Source of the DNA: Eurosta solidaginis
Taxonomy: Eukaryota > Arthropoda > Insecta > Diptera > Tephritidae
Assembly (NCBI RefSeq): GCF_040869045.1
Contig: NC_090324.1
Coordinates: 52,977,346-53,041,345, forward strand
Length of the DNA: 64,000 nucleotides
Direction: 5' to 3'
Shown here: in pieces, positions 43,239 to 53,735 of the stretch
Numbering within the stretch: the first letter of the stretch is position 1
Layout: the number at the start of each line of letters is the position of its first letter
Notes under the pieces: generated by a model
What the model saw: the letters and a program-made list of their open reading frames with translations, nothing else
Told to the model about the DNA's origin: nothing
Databases searched by the model: none
Translations under genes and position numbers: made by a program

Positions 43239-44997
43239 CGCGCATACCAGGCGCGCATCTTGATCATCGCGGAAATTGAACAGCCCACAAAAAGAGGACA
43301 AAAGTCCATTGCCTATATTATTATAAGTGTTTGTGCAGATGGCAAAACCCACGAGGGAAATAGCCCATAATATTATACATGTGAAAATAGTTATAGAAGG
43401 TTAAATTAGTAAAATTTACGTGATTTAGTAACCTATTTTTGGTTTTCGCTAATGAATTTAAAATTTTTAAACATTCCTAATTAAACTTTAGGTCAACAAT
43501 CGTGGTATATTTAACGTAATTAGAAAGAAAAAGTTTTGAAAATGATTATTTAAAGTAGCAAGCAAGTTAAAACTTACAAAACTTAGAATAGATATATAAT
43601 AATTAAAGCTTGTCTAGAAACAAAAAAAGGGGGCAAAAGAAATCGTATAGCGGTCGTGGTTATGCTAGTGTGATCTTTTAAATAAAAGCAAAAACACCTA
43701 ATTGTTAGGGTACAGTAATGCGCCCAACTTATAAGAATTTCGCTAAAATAAAACACCAACAATAAGAACAGTATAAGCTGTCCCGCACATTCATCCCTGA
43801 AAGGCCTTTCAATGACGGATCGCATACACAACATACACATAAACACATGTAAGTCAATTGTTGTTTTTAATATTTTCTTATTGTTCGACCTTCTTAATTT
43901 TTTTTGATAAGCACAGTCAGATCGACATTAGTATGTAGAACGTAGCAAGCAATAAACCTGCTCCCTATGACGACATATATACCTACATATTTATTGGTAC
44001 AAATTTGCATACCAATGTCGACTTGATAACAGCTTATCCCATATTTGCCCATAAACGCAACAACAATTATCATAGTGCACTTAGAAATGCGTTAAAGAAA
44101 AAGGAAAAAAGAAACCACAAATTGTTTACAATTTGCTTCTGAATGCGATCACACCCAACTGCGGTTAGCTAAATTTTCTGAGCTCCTAGCATTAAAGGCA
44201 CAATTGGATTGCCTATACTAGATACATAGCTACCTAATTATTCTCACCTATCAAAACGGGTGCCATTGTATCTAAACGGATTTGGCGCATATTGGCCAAG
44301 TAAAGAATGTAGTATATATAGTAAACGTAAATATAAATAATTTTTACTGATTGAATATGAATAAATATGTGAAGTGAATTTATAACATATAATTATGTGT
44401 TAAGTTGAGTTTTACTGGAGGCATATGATGGCATAGGGAGGTAGGGAACTTTACATTCTTTGGGGATCTTCAGCAAATGCAGTTGTTAAGAAGATCCATG
44501 GCTGGGTAGGGTATAGAAAGCGCAGGTCGAATATCACCTTAGACCTTGCTGAATCCATCAGTACGATTAACAGTAGGGTGTCCCTTTTTTCTCTTGGTAA
44601 TATTTAGTGTCCGCCAATGTTACCATACCTAATTTCTAAGTTTGTTTTGATTTTTATTCTCCAGTCAGGAATCCTATAAAATTAAATTTATGTGAATGCA
44701 GTTATGGTATAGCCTAACCGACCCCCCTCTCCGCCCCCCCCCCCTCAAAGAGCTAAGGCACCAGAGGATTCCGCCGGCCGCGGCCCTTTAACTGTCTATA
44801 GGTTAATGATGCGGTCCTCATGTCTTCACCTAGGAACCACCAAGGAATCACCCACCTCTCTAGTGGACTGTTATTGTTTCGAGGCCACTTCACCGAGGAA
44901 CCTCTCTCCTTTCCTGCATTTCAGTTCATTTTCACATAATACTCTCTGCAAAGGCAATTAATTAATTAATATTTCAATAAATTTTCATCTAATACAA

Positions 44998-45726
44998 TGG
45001 ATACCTACATACGACAAGCAGATGCAGTGACAGAGTTTGAAACTAACTACAATGATATGTCCCCTTCAGCCCATACAAAACACACCGCTATGAGAAAAGG
45101 CGAGGCAGACATATGAAGAACTCTTGAGCTCCTCAGAACTTGAGTCAGTCAAAAGAGCTGTGGGCCATTAAGAAGAAGCACAAAGTTACATATTTCAGCT
45201 TTCTTAAGTGCCAGGCAGCAATAGCTGAATTTTCGGAAAGGTTGAGAAAACTGAGAAGAAAGAATAAAGCTCAATTAAAAATTATTTTTAGTTTGAAAGC
45301 AGTTGAGAGTGAATGCGTCTTAGCGCTCCAGTGTCATCATATCGACATATGAAACTGGGATGCAATTATAACTTATCTATGTTCCAAAAACCGGAAACCA
45401 CACTGGCACTCTGTGAACAAACTATCGAAAACAAAACAGAAATTTCAAAATGGGCTGATATGGATAAATTCTTATCGAATCGTTTCCAAACCCTAGAAAC
45501 CGTGAGTGATTTGAGAGGGGATACAGTTTGCAAACCATCAAAGCCACAAGTATTTCGTTCGACAACAGATGCGTCTGCTAAAAAATTAGGGTCCTATCAG
45601 GCAAGTGTAGCCAAACCTACAGATAAGATGTGCAAGAGTCCTGCACATCGAATTTCAAAGTGCGAAAAGTTTTTACGTTTGACACCCAATAAACGGTTTG
45701 AACAAACTAAGAGCAGCCGTGGGTGA
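44998..45726 (+). pseudogene. BEL/Pao Gag remnant
   Basis: Broken frames from the ATG at 44998 (MDTYIRQADAVTEFETNY), then a clear 137-codon frame 45313-45726 with the linker before the zinc motifs. Stops near 45116 and 45726. The BEL assignment rests on the downstream Cys/His and protease motifs. Confidence 0.6.
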
Positions 45727-46131
45727 ATAAACTCCCTTTCTGCTGGCCATTCGGTAACAAAGTGCATCAGTCAAATGAACTGTGCCATATGTCATCTAAG
45801 ACATCATACGCTGCTTCATATTTCCAAACAGCCAAAACCAACAAATAATTCAGATACAATCGGAGCATCAACGTCACGAGAAGCTCAATTACGACGCAAT
45901 GCTGAAAGAGAAAATGCTCCTATTAATAATGTGAACTCATGTTTCGCAAATAAAAGTAAAGGGGTATTACTAGAGACAGCTCAGGTTAATGTTCATTTTA
46001 ATGGTGTTGACTATTCGGCGAGAGCCCTAATAGACTCGGGATCTGAATGCTCATCCATTAAGCTTGGTACGCAGATCACAAGTAATTGCTCAAGAAAAAT
46101 GTTGCCTTTTTTCTTGCGTGAAATAGTGTAG
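45727..46131 (+). pseudogene. BEL/Pao zinc-knuckle and protease segment
   Basis: SLSAGHSVTKC, MNCAICHLRHHTLLH and then ARALIDSGSECSSIKLG: a zinc-knuckle pair followed by an aspartic protease active site (DSG), an order characteristic of BEL/Pao Pol. The frame ends at 46131, before RT. The first Cys residues of the knuckle are lost at the stop near 45726. Confidence 0.72.
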
Positions 46132-46302
46132 TATGGAAGTAATTTTGACGTTAAAAATCTACGGTGAATAGTGAAACAAGCAAGAAGAAGAGCACATAAA
46201 CAAAAGAAATATAAAGAACATCACTTCCCTTATTGGGTAAAGTATTCGCAAACATATATTTTTGAATAATTTTCTGTCTAATAAATGTTGTTATTTTTCT
46301 AG

Positions 46303-47597
46303 AATGGTCCTCAAATTGGTCAGCTGCACCTTCAACATAAATTGCCGGCTGTGTTACATTTCCATACCAGCAAACAGATGAACAGCAAATGCCACCGCAA
46401 CTGGGTCCAATGCCACTACAGCCTGGTCTAATGCAGTCAAAATTCGGTCAAATGCTACCTCAACACCCTATGCGCCAGTCATTTGGTGGCCATGAGCAAC
46501 AAGGTCCTCCGGTATGCCGTCGGCATCTACTGGACCAGGTGGGACAATGACACCACATCCAGTTATGCCAATGTATATACCACAACAGCAACCGAGTTAT
46601 GCAATGCCACGATAACAGCAGCAACAACCTCCCCAGGATGGCTATCTGCCAATGCCACAAAATCCGGGCTATCCACCACAACCTCAACATCCAGGTTATC
46701 CTCTACAACAACCAGGTGCACCACGTGGTTACATGGGTCAAATGATGCCACCAACACAACCTGGACAGACGCCAATGCTCAGTCAACCACCCAAGCCGGG
46801 TCAACCCCCAATACCCGGACACGTCCGGACGTCCCGGTTATAATGTATGCTAATACAACTAATAATTTACAAATTTGCTGATGATTATTTTTGTGTTATT
46901 TTCTTTAGCAACCTCCTGCACCTGTTACTGGTAAATATCAACAGCCGCAACAGTATGATCAAGCCCAACGCCGTTTAGATCCCGATCAGATGCCAAATCC
47001 GATAAGCGTTATCATTGAAAATCAAAATAGCGCTGGTGATGCTTTTATTAATAATGAACAGGGTTTATTACCACCATTGGTGACCACAAAACAACAAAAT
47101 TTGTGGTAGAAGATCAGGGTAACTCCTCGCCACTTTACGTTAGGTATCGATAATCGAAATTAATGTTTTGTTTGGCAATTACATTGATCTTTCTTCTTTG
47201 CAGGTCGTCTTTGTATTGCATACCTGCAACAGCTGATTTATTAAAAACAACAGCTTTGTCCATTACACTTACCGGCTCACCAATGCCACGCACGGTTGAG
47301 GGTGAATATGAGCCACCCATTGTAAATTTTGGTGAATAGGGTGCAATTAGATGTAATCTTTGCAAGGCTCCTATGTAAAATTTGTAGATGTTGGTCGTCG
47401 TTTCCAAAGTCTTATGTGTAAAGTAACAACAGAAGGTAAAAAAAAATCTTTAAATTTTGCTTGCGTTCATTGATCCATATTTTTTATCAATAGAGCCAAC
47501 TGAATATTTCCAACATTTGGGCCACACCGGACAGCGTTTCGATAAATATGAATGTCCTGAACTTGTATTGGGTACATATGACTTTTTGTGTAAAAAA
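46303..47597 (+). pseudogene. Sec24CD: Sec24C/D-like COPII gene fragment with introns
   Basis: Four exon pieces of a Sec24 cargo-binding COPII coat gene. A Pro/Gln/Met-rich N-terminus (46303-about 46840; splice acceptor AG at 46301), then 46909-47143 with RRLDPDQMPNPISVI and LPPLVTT, 47204-47435 with EYEPPIVNFGE and the zinc-finger Cys pairs IRCNLCKA and LMCK, and 47494-about 47597 with [20 protein letters not shown] and LVLGTYDF. Introns 47144-47203 and 47436-47493 keep GT-AG ends. Lesions include TAA near 46613, a frameshift near 47093, and TAG near 47337. Retained introns exclude a processed copy. It ends abruptly at the join with CCT7 sequence. Confidence 0.85.
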
Positions 47598-48195
47598 TGT
47601 TTGGGTACCGATAGCTCTCAAGGTAAACCTCAACTCATATCCAACATCAATGCCTCGCAATCAATGGTGGGCGCTATACGCACTATATTGGGTCCACGTA
47701 GTATGGACAAGCATATTGTTGATTCCAGTGGTAAGGCCACAATTTCAAATGATGGTGCAAGCAGTATGAAACTATTGCATATTGTCCATCCAGCCGTAAA
47801 ACTCTAGTCGACATCGCCAAATCTCAAGATACTGAGGTAAGTTTTTTGTTATATTAGAATGTGTAGAATGAAAATGTTTCTCTTATCAGGTCAGCGATGG
47901 CACCACTTCAGTAGTACTTTAAGCAGGTGAAATCTTAAAACAAGTTAAGCCATATGTTGAGGAAGACGTGCATGCACGTATCATCATTAAAGCTATACGC
48001 AAAGCATTAAAATTATACATGACCAAAATATGACATGGCTGTACATGTAGAAGAGCCAATAAAAGGAATAACAAGGTGCTTTATTGGAAAAATGCGCTGC
48101 CACAGCAATGTCCTCCAAACTTATTCATCAACAAAGATATTTATTTTCTAAAATGGTTTTGGACGCTGTACTTTCCTTTGATGGACTCAAAGTCA
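47598..48195 (+). pseudogene. CCT7: CCT7 (chaperonin eta) fragment fused to the Sec24 fragment
   Basis: From [18 protein letters not shown] at 47604 the frame continues as the eta subunit of the cytosolic chaperonin TRi[40 protein letters not shown], then after an intron (47837-47889, GT-AG) [26 protein letters not shown] and [15 protein letters not shown] weakened match continues to about 48195 ([13 protein letters not shown]). This is the N-terminal third of CCT7, starting about 10 residues in. A frameshift near 47806 and stops near 47920 and 48033 disable it. Confidence 0.85.
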
Positions 48196-48337
48196 TACAA
48201 AAAATATAAAATCGAAATATTAAATATAGAATTGGAATTGAAGGCTTTTATTCAGTCTATAAATATCACTTTCAGACAATGTATGTATATACAAAGAAAC
48301 ATTAAAAACTAAAAACAAATATACATACAAACAGTGG

Positions 48338-48816
48338 CTCCGAAATCTATAATAGAATTCACCTAAACAAAAGTTGCAAAATTTACAAAGAGTTAATCAA
48401 ACTTTGAAAAACGGACATCAAAATTTGCACATTTTTTTCAGAGGGTCTAGCAAATTTTTGGGTACGCAGTTTTGTAGCCCAATCAATTTCAGAATAATGG
48501 TGTAAATGCTAGAACGACTAAAAAGTTTATCTGAATTTTCAGAACTTTTTTGTAGAGGCTTGTTCTTCTATACAAAAGAAAAATTTTCTCATGCGTTATA
48601 TGGAAGAAATTTCTCAACAGCCTCTACAAAAAATTCGGAAAATTCAGATAAACTTTTTAGTAGTTCTAGCATTTACACCATTATTCTGCGTACTCAAAAA
48701 TTTGCTAGACCCTCTGCCAAAAAAGGTGCAAATTTTGATGTCCGTTTTTCAAAGTTTGATTAATTCTTTATAACTTTTGCAACTTTTGTTTAGGTGGCTT
48801 CTATTATAGATTTAGC
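48338..48816. mobile_element. Palindromic MITE 1
   Basis: Long inverted arms 48338-48561 and 48618-48816 around a 56-base centre. Arm sequence shared in inverse includes AAATCTATAATAGAA, CACCTAAACAAAAGTTGCAA and GGACATCAAAATTTGCAC. The left arm has about 23 extra bases. Frames at 48506-48773 are folded copies of the arm, not genes. Confidence 0.85.
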
Positions 48817-49226
48817 TATATTTTGCAAATTAGAGTGCCTTTCTGTTATGCAAATTATACAGCCTTCCTGTTATGCATTTTAATCGAGATTTTGATACAA
48901 TATACTAGAATATTTAATGGTTCATCTAATGGCCTGATTAGATCAAAATTTAACAAATGGCACACTCACGCTTCTGGCAAGCAAGTGACGATATGTACAG
49001 TGTGCGCCAAAACTAGAGCACCGAACAGTCTCTGTTGCTTTTGGTTAAATAAAATCTTAAGTGCAAGTTCTTAATTCAATGAGGCGTATACTTTAAATTA
49101 GTTGCAACTTTTTTTGACAGATAGCGCATTGGAAGTTTTGTCAAATAGCTACAACTAACTTTAAGTACCCACCTAGTTCTGACTATGAATATACCCCAAT
49201 ATTTTGCTTTTATTTATGAAGACCAC
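48817..49226. other. Unassigned AT-rich DNA
   Basis: About 400 bp with no gene or repeat that I can recognise. Confidence 0.4.
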
Positions 49227-49592
49227 ATCGACGGCTGAGTGGAACATCACTGTATTTCAAAACATTTTTCGAAAATGCCTTTCTCAGAAATTGGTACACG
49301 AACGCCTTAAATTAGAACTTGTTTCAAAAATGCCGTATTTCAAAACTTGGTTCAAGAACGTCCTATCTCAGAATGAGTTTCAAAAACACCCTATCTCAGC
49401 TGGAAATGTATTTAGTTTTCGTTCAAATATGACATTTTGTAAACTCTTTCTAAGATACGGCGTTTTGGAACTAAGTTATAAAATAGGGCGTTTTTGGAAA
49501 AAATTCTAAGTTAAGGCGTTCTTGAAACAATTTCTGAGAAAGGGAATTTTTTTAAATGTTTTGAAACGGTGATCTTCCACTCAGCCTTCGAT
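49227..49592. mobile_element. Palindromic MITE 2
   Basis: Outer inverted ends ATCGACGGCTGAGTGGAACA and, on the reverse strand, ATCGAAGGCTGAGTGGAAGA; arms run to about 49400 and from about 49440. Inside each arm a loose 30-bp unit with TTCAAAAACGCCCTATCTCAG-like words recurs. The 101-residue frame across it is a by-product. Confidence 0.8.
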
Positions 49593-49830
49593 ATACTAAA
49601 CAGTTATATATTCATAAAAGATACTTAGTTCTAGGAAACTTATAATTTGACTTTTGTTAAGCTATGTAGGTTTTCTGAAAGGAATTTCGGTGCTTTATTT
49701 ATGTCGCACACTATATATCATACATTTCACCAACAGACTTCAATATTTACTCTTTGAGAGCTCATTAATAATACAATACAATAATTAATAATGAAGGGAT
49801 GCTTTCAATAAGCGCCTATAAACTTCCCCT

Positions 49831-50048
49831 CTTATCCATAAAAATATAAAATAGGTTTATTAAGCTCTTATAATTGGAAATTTGTATGGAAATGCTTTAT
49901 AAACCTTCAATATTTTGTATTAATAATGGGATTAAATAAATATACCCCCTTATTCATAAAAAATATTTAAAGATTTTTAAAATGACATTTCCATACAAAT
50001 TTCCAATTACAAGAGCTTAATAAACCTATTTAATTTTTTATGAATAAG
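49831..50048. mobile_element. Palindromic MITE 3
   Basis: Inverted arms 49831-49894 and 49986-50048 (AATAGGTTTATTAAGCTCTT; TTGGAAATTTGTATGGAAAT) around a 91-base centre. Confidence 0.8.
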
Positions 50049-50203
50049 GGAGATTATTTATAACAAACATAAAATAACATTCCTTTTTATCTAATAATAT
50101 ATTGGGCAATATGAACAAAAGAGTTTACTAATAGACTTCAATATTTGGACGCTTTAGGAGCTTATTAAATTCATTAAATGTATATTTTCAATAAGGGCCA
50201 ATA

Positions 50204-50849
50204 CCGCGCCGTCGAAATTATAGTTCCTCATGTTCGTACGAACCAAATTTAATGTTGTTACAAAAAAAAAAAATTAAAAACTTAGAAGGAATCATTCGCA
50301 AATCTAAACCTTTTCAATTTTGAATTCAGAAAACGTCAATTGAATTTCAGAATAGGTAATTGGATTTCAGAATTTGTCATTTGGATTTAAGAATAGTGAT
50401 TTCGATTTCAGAGAACTATAATTGGATTTCAGAATAGGCAATTGGAATTCAGAATGTGTGAAGTGGATTTCAAAAATAGACAATTCAATTTCGGAAGACA
50501 TCAATTGGATTTCAGATATCATACAATTTATTGCGCAAAGTTGGAAAATAATTTGTAAGTTGAAGGCATTTCATAAATTCATTTAAAAGTAAAACAATTC
50601 GAAAGGTATTTTCTGAAATCCAATTCACACATTCTGAATTCCAATTACATATTCTGAAATCAAATTAACATATTCTGAAATTCAGATAACTATTCTTAAT
50701 CCAAATGACAAATTCTGAAATTCAATTAACTATTCTGAAAGGTGTAGTTGACCGATGAATTATGTACCTATTAATTTGGCAATGAGTGTATGTCGTAGAT
50801 CAATTTTTTGTTCGTACCAACATAAGGAATTATAATTTCGGCGGCGCGG
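50204..50849. mobile_element. Foldback-like element with short-repeat arms
   Basis: Terminal inverted repeats of about 40 bp begin CCGCGCCGTCGAAATTATAG and CCGCGCCGCCGAAATTATAA, with TA on both sides (50202-50203, 50850-50851). The left half has about nine loose copies of ATTGGATTTCAGAATAGG in tandem at 20-24 bp; the right half carries the same word inverted (CTGAAATCCAATT). This is the build of Drosophila foldback elements: inverted arms made of short direct repeats. Confidence 0.8.
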
Positions 50850-51167
50850 TATAGTCTGCTTACTTAAATATAATTTATAACAATTTTTCACAGGCACTCA
50901 CGTACAGACCAATTTATTCTGTGGTCTGGCTGAATTTGTGTTCCTCGACTTTCTGTAGAAGGATACTGTTTATGTGAAGACACATGTCATCTCCGACAGA
51001 ACGTGGCAGCTTATTTAGCAGCCAGTCAAAATTCGATAATGCCTGGGCGTATGGGGATTTCTTACGATCCTACAAAAACTCCTCTTGCTTTTTTAAAATT
51101 CTATTGAAGCGCCCCCACTTCTCATCTGGACTTTGAGATACGTAGATGGTTTCGAACGCTTTGGATT

Positions 51168-52150
51168 CTGTAAATACAAAATGGTAGGTCTGTTTATATA
51201 TTTTATTTATTTATATTTATAGAACGTCATGGTGTTGCGCATATTGCCAGACATCAACGCAGAATGTGATGCTGTGGCAAATGCGCAATACTGCTGTCGA
51301 TATTACCATCTGCACCCATACTCACATAGTCGTATTAGGAATCGTTGTCAGTAATTTACGTGCTGTTCACGTCCTCTGAGGGATCTAAGGGATATTGGCT
51401 TGATTCCTCACTGAAATTCGATGAAGATGTAAATCTAAATGTCCTGCAAGAGAGTACATGTACAATGCTAACATTTTTTTAAGTATACACACAGAATTCA
51501 GGACAATGGATCAAACTTCGAAAAAATTTTTATCAAAAATTTGAATTTTTTAATCCGAATTTCAAAAAATTTTTCGAATATGCAGTTTTGGAATGTCAAG
51601 TTAGAAGTTTCACCGAATTTTTAAAACTTTTTTTGTCGAGAGTGTTGGTTATTTTCATCCAGGCCTGCATAATAACGTTATTTTCATAAAAAAAATAAAA
51701 ATATTTCGTTTTTTATTCGATATTCAAAAGTTTCATTTAGTTGTAATCAAAGTAAAAAAAAATTGATTTTTAGAGTTTCAGTATGTTTTTCCATACAAAA
51801 ATTGCTCAAAAAATTACTCAAACATTCTAATTTTTTGATTTTGTTTCTGTTGCCAACGAAACGAATTTAAAAAAAAATTTTTTATGATTTTGTTGTCGAA
51901 AAAAAATTATTTGTTTATTTCGTTGTGCAGCCTTGGTTTCTTCCATACAACTCATGCACAAAAAGTGATTTTTCAAATCTATCGCAAGATTCACCATGTT
52001 TCTAAGAGATTTTCAGTTATCTCGATCCCTACACCACCCAAAGGAATTTGGTTTTCCATGAATTAAATTGTCACCCAGTTTCGAACTACGTGCTGAGTTT
52101 CAGGACTCTAAGACATTGGGAAGTTAGTTAAAAGTGGATTGCAAAATTAC
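51168..52150 (-). other. Intron of the MADF-BESS gene
   Basis: About 980 bp between exons C and B, AT-rich, with no coding signal that I could identify. The reading from exon B to exon C is in phase across it. Confidence 0.5.
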
Positions 52151-52374
52151 CTTCGTTTTTCTGAAACGTTTGGCAAGAATGCCATTTCCCCGGCAAAGTC
52201 CCAATTTCCTCTGAAAATTTTGGCTCATCCAGCGCAGCGCCGCCGCTACTGCCACTCTTTTGCCGCTTGGATGCTCTGGCGTGGTAGCGATAGCTTTCCC
52301 GAAGGCTGGTCCACGCGTCTTTGCTTTCAATCACTAATGTAAATAACACATACAATTAAATGTAATACTTTGCA

Positions 52375-52640
52375 TTTGCTCAGAATTGTTAAAAAATGTC
52401 CAAAAATGTCGCACGAGGTATATATATATATGCGTTTTGACTTCCGTACCAATAACACAATTGCAGTTTTCGGAACACCCAATATTTGTGCTTACACGAA
52501 CCAAATGGAAATTACAGAAAATTTCCAACTTTGTTTGCAAATACCTGTTTATAAAAGACAAAACGCGTCTTTTGACACTCCTCCATATATTTTTGGACGT
52601 GGTTTAACAGTTTTGAGCTAAAGTAAATAATGACCAATTA
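52375..52640. mobile_element. Partial palindromic MITE 4a
   Basis: Right arm 52563-52640 (CGCGTCTTTTGACACTCCTC; GAGCTAAAGTAAATAATGA) matches the right arm of the neighbour at 52652-53178; a diverged left arm may start near 52375. It lies in the first MADF-BESS intron. Confidence 0.6.
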
Positions 52641-52651
52641 AAATACACAAA

Positions 52652-53178
52652 TATGGTATTTGTTTACTTTAGCTCACATCTGCAAAAACCCGACCAAAAA
52701 TATCGGGAGAGGTGTCAAAAGACGCGATTTGCTCCCAGGACCACGAACCCGAGAGCGGAAATTCAAAATTTCATTTCTGTCAAAAGTTATATCCAAAAAC
52801 CCAAAAATGGACCCGGAGCGCTACAAAACAGGGGGTGAGATCCATAGTATTTTTGCGCAGAACACGTTTTTGCATTGGCGGCCTTCGGCCGCGCTTATAA
52901 AAAATTACCCTGGGTGGGTCCAACACCGGTTTGGAGACCAAAACTATATCCGCGCAAATCACTTTTACCCACAGTTTTTCTTCATTTCTTTTCTTTCATC
53001 AAAACAAAAACCACATGAAAATTTTCAATTTTGTTTGAAAATATCTCCTAAAAGACATAAAATTTTGAATTTCCGCCTTCGGATTCGTGATCCTGGGTGC
53101 AAACCGCGTCTTTTGACACTTCTCCTGATATTTTTGGACGAGGTTTAGCTGTTGTGAGCTAAAGTAAACTATTACCAC
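52652..53178. mobile_element. Palindromic MITE 4b
   Basis: Inverted arms: GTTTACTTTAGCTCA, GGTGTCAAAAGACGCG and GCGGAAATTCAAAAT on the left recur inverted at 53030-53170. About 145-bp arms around a 230-bp centre. Confidence 0.8.
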
Positions 53179-53608
53179 AAATATACATACAAAAAGTTTT
53201 ATTAACATATTTTCTTTCCCAAGGGAGCTACTTAAGTGGACCCAGGCCTGATCCACTGCATTTCCGTTGCAATGCAATGGATCAGAAGTATCCCATATCC
53301 TGGGCCACTCTTTCACTTCCCTTATCAGAGCCCGTTTCTCCTCCGCCGTGAAATTTAATACGCGCTTTTTGCGGTTTGGTGCTGCAGCAATATTTATTTC
53401 CATTTCTGAAATAAAATAATAATTATTTATCACAGAAAAATTAAAAAAAAATTTGCTTACCTAATTTTTCCAGTTGTTTACCTTTTTTTCTTCAAGAAAT
53501 ATATGGCACTTGACATATTTCTTGCGGAAACCGGTGTTACCGTATGTAAATTTGATGGAAAAATAGTAGTAAAGTATCGTACTAAATTTCTTGTAAACTG
53601 CGTACTAC

Positions 53609-53642
53609 CTCAAGAAAATTTACCACAAGGAATTTTCTTGAG
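53609..53642. repeat. Perfect 12-bp hairpin
   Basis: CTCAAGAAAATT, 10-base loop, AATTTTCTTGAG. Several CAAGAAAT/ATTTCTTG words lie nearby (53500-53660), so this may be the centre of a small inverted-repeat element upstream of the MADF-BESS gene. Confidence 0.65.
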
Positions 53643-53735
53643 CATTTCTTGATCGCTTTTTATATGGAATGACTTTCTTGTGATCTGCGTACCACGCTTT
53701 ACCGAGAAACTCAAGCGACGAATTAATCTGCCATC

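Larger units (their letters stand above)
20770..44875 (+). mobile_element. E2: RING-Gag Ty3/Gypsy element with 2.4-kb LTRs, host of three nested insertions
   Basis: The segments 20770-22332, 24404-24788 and 31370-31838 match 37461-38180 and 43243-44875 end to end, and the body between (31839-37460) has primer site, RING-Gag and Pol in LTR-element order. So these are the two LTRs of one element, each broken by younger insertions. Without the inserts the LTRs are about 2.42 and 2.35 kb and the element about 10.4 kb, a size and LTR length close to Ulysses of Drosophila. A GTTT at 20766-20769 and 44876-44879 may be the target duplication; the last two LTR bases differ (CA versus TT). Confidence 0.85.
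37461..44875 (+). repeat. E2 3' LTR, split by E6
   Basis: 37461-38180 plus 43243-44875 match the 5' LTR. TATA box at 37697-37704. This copy lacks the hAT and E3 insertions and so gives the empty sites for both. A C-rich run (CCCCCCCCCC near 44736) is absent from the 5' LTR. No clear polypurine tract precedes it. Confidence 0.85.
44881..46131 (+). mobile_element. BEL/Pao retrotransposon fragment
   Basis: Gag-to-protease part of a BEL/Pao element, with leader from 44881 and a possible gag ATG at 44998. Two frames (45313-45726 and 45775-46131) carry the zinc-knuckle region and the start of a protease. It has stops and shifts, and there is no RT after 46131. E2 seems to have inserted at its left edge. 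Confidence 0.7.
50914..53405 (-). pseudogene. MADF-BESS gene, three exon segments
   Basis: Exon A 53405-about 53223 (ATG 53401-53403 after a splice acceptor): EEKRALIREVKEWPRIWDTS, a MADF start. Exon B 52333-52151: KDAWTSLRESYRYHARASKR, the MADF second half. Exon C 51167-50914: acceptor TTTACAG; ends with a BESS-like tail NFDWLLNKLPRSVGDDMCLH. B joins C in phase. Donor and acceptor words are GT-AG; that of exon A is weak. MADF-BESS proteins are sequence-specific DNA-binding regulators, also encoded by Harbinger transposons. One TAG at 51070-51072 lies before the BESS part. An upstream donor at 53460 suggests a further 5' exon. Confidence 0.6.

Noticed and set aside
46303..48195. Processed retrocopy of a host mRNA
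   Set aside because: GT-AG introns are still present in both the Sec24 and CCT7 parts, and there is no poly-A tail.
48506..48773. 85-codon frame
   Set aside because: It spans both arms of a palindromic element and is a by-product of the inverted repeat.
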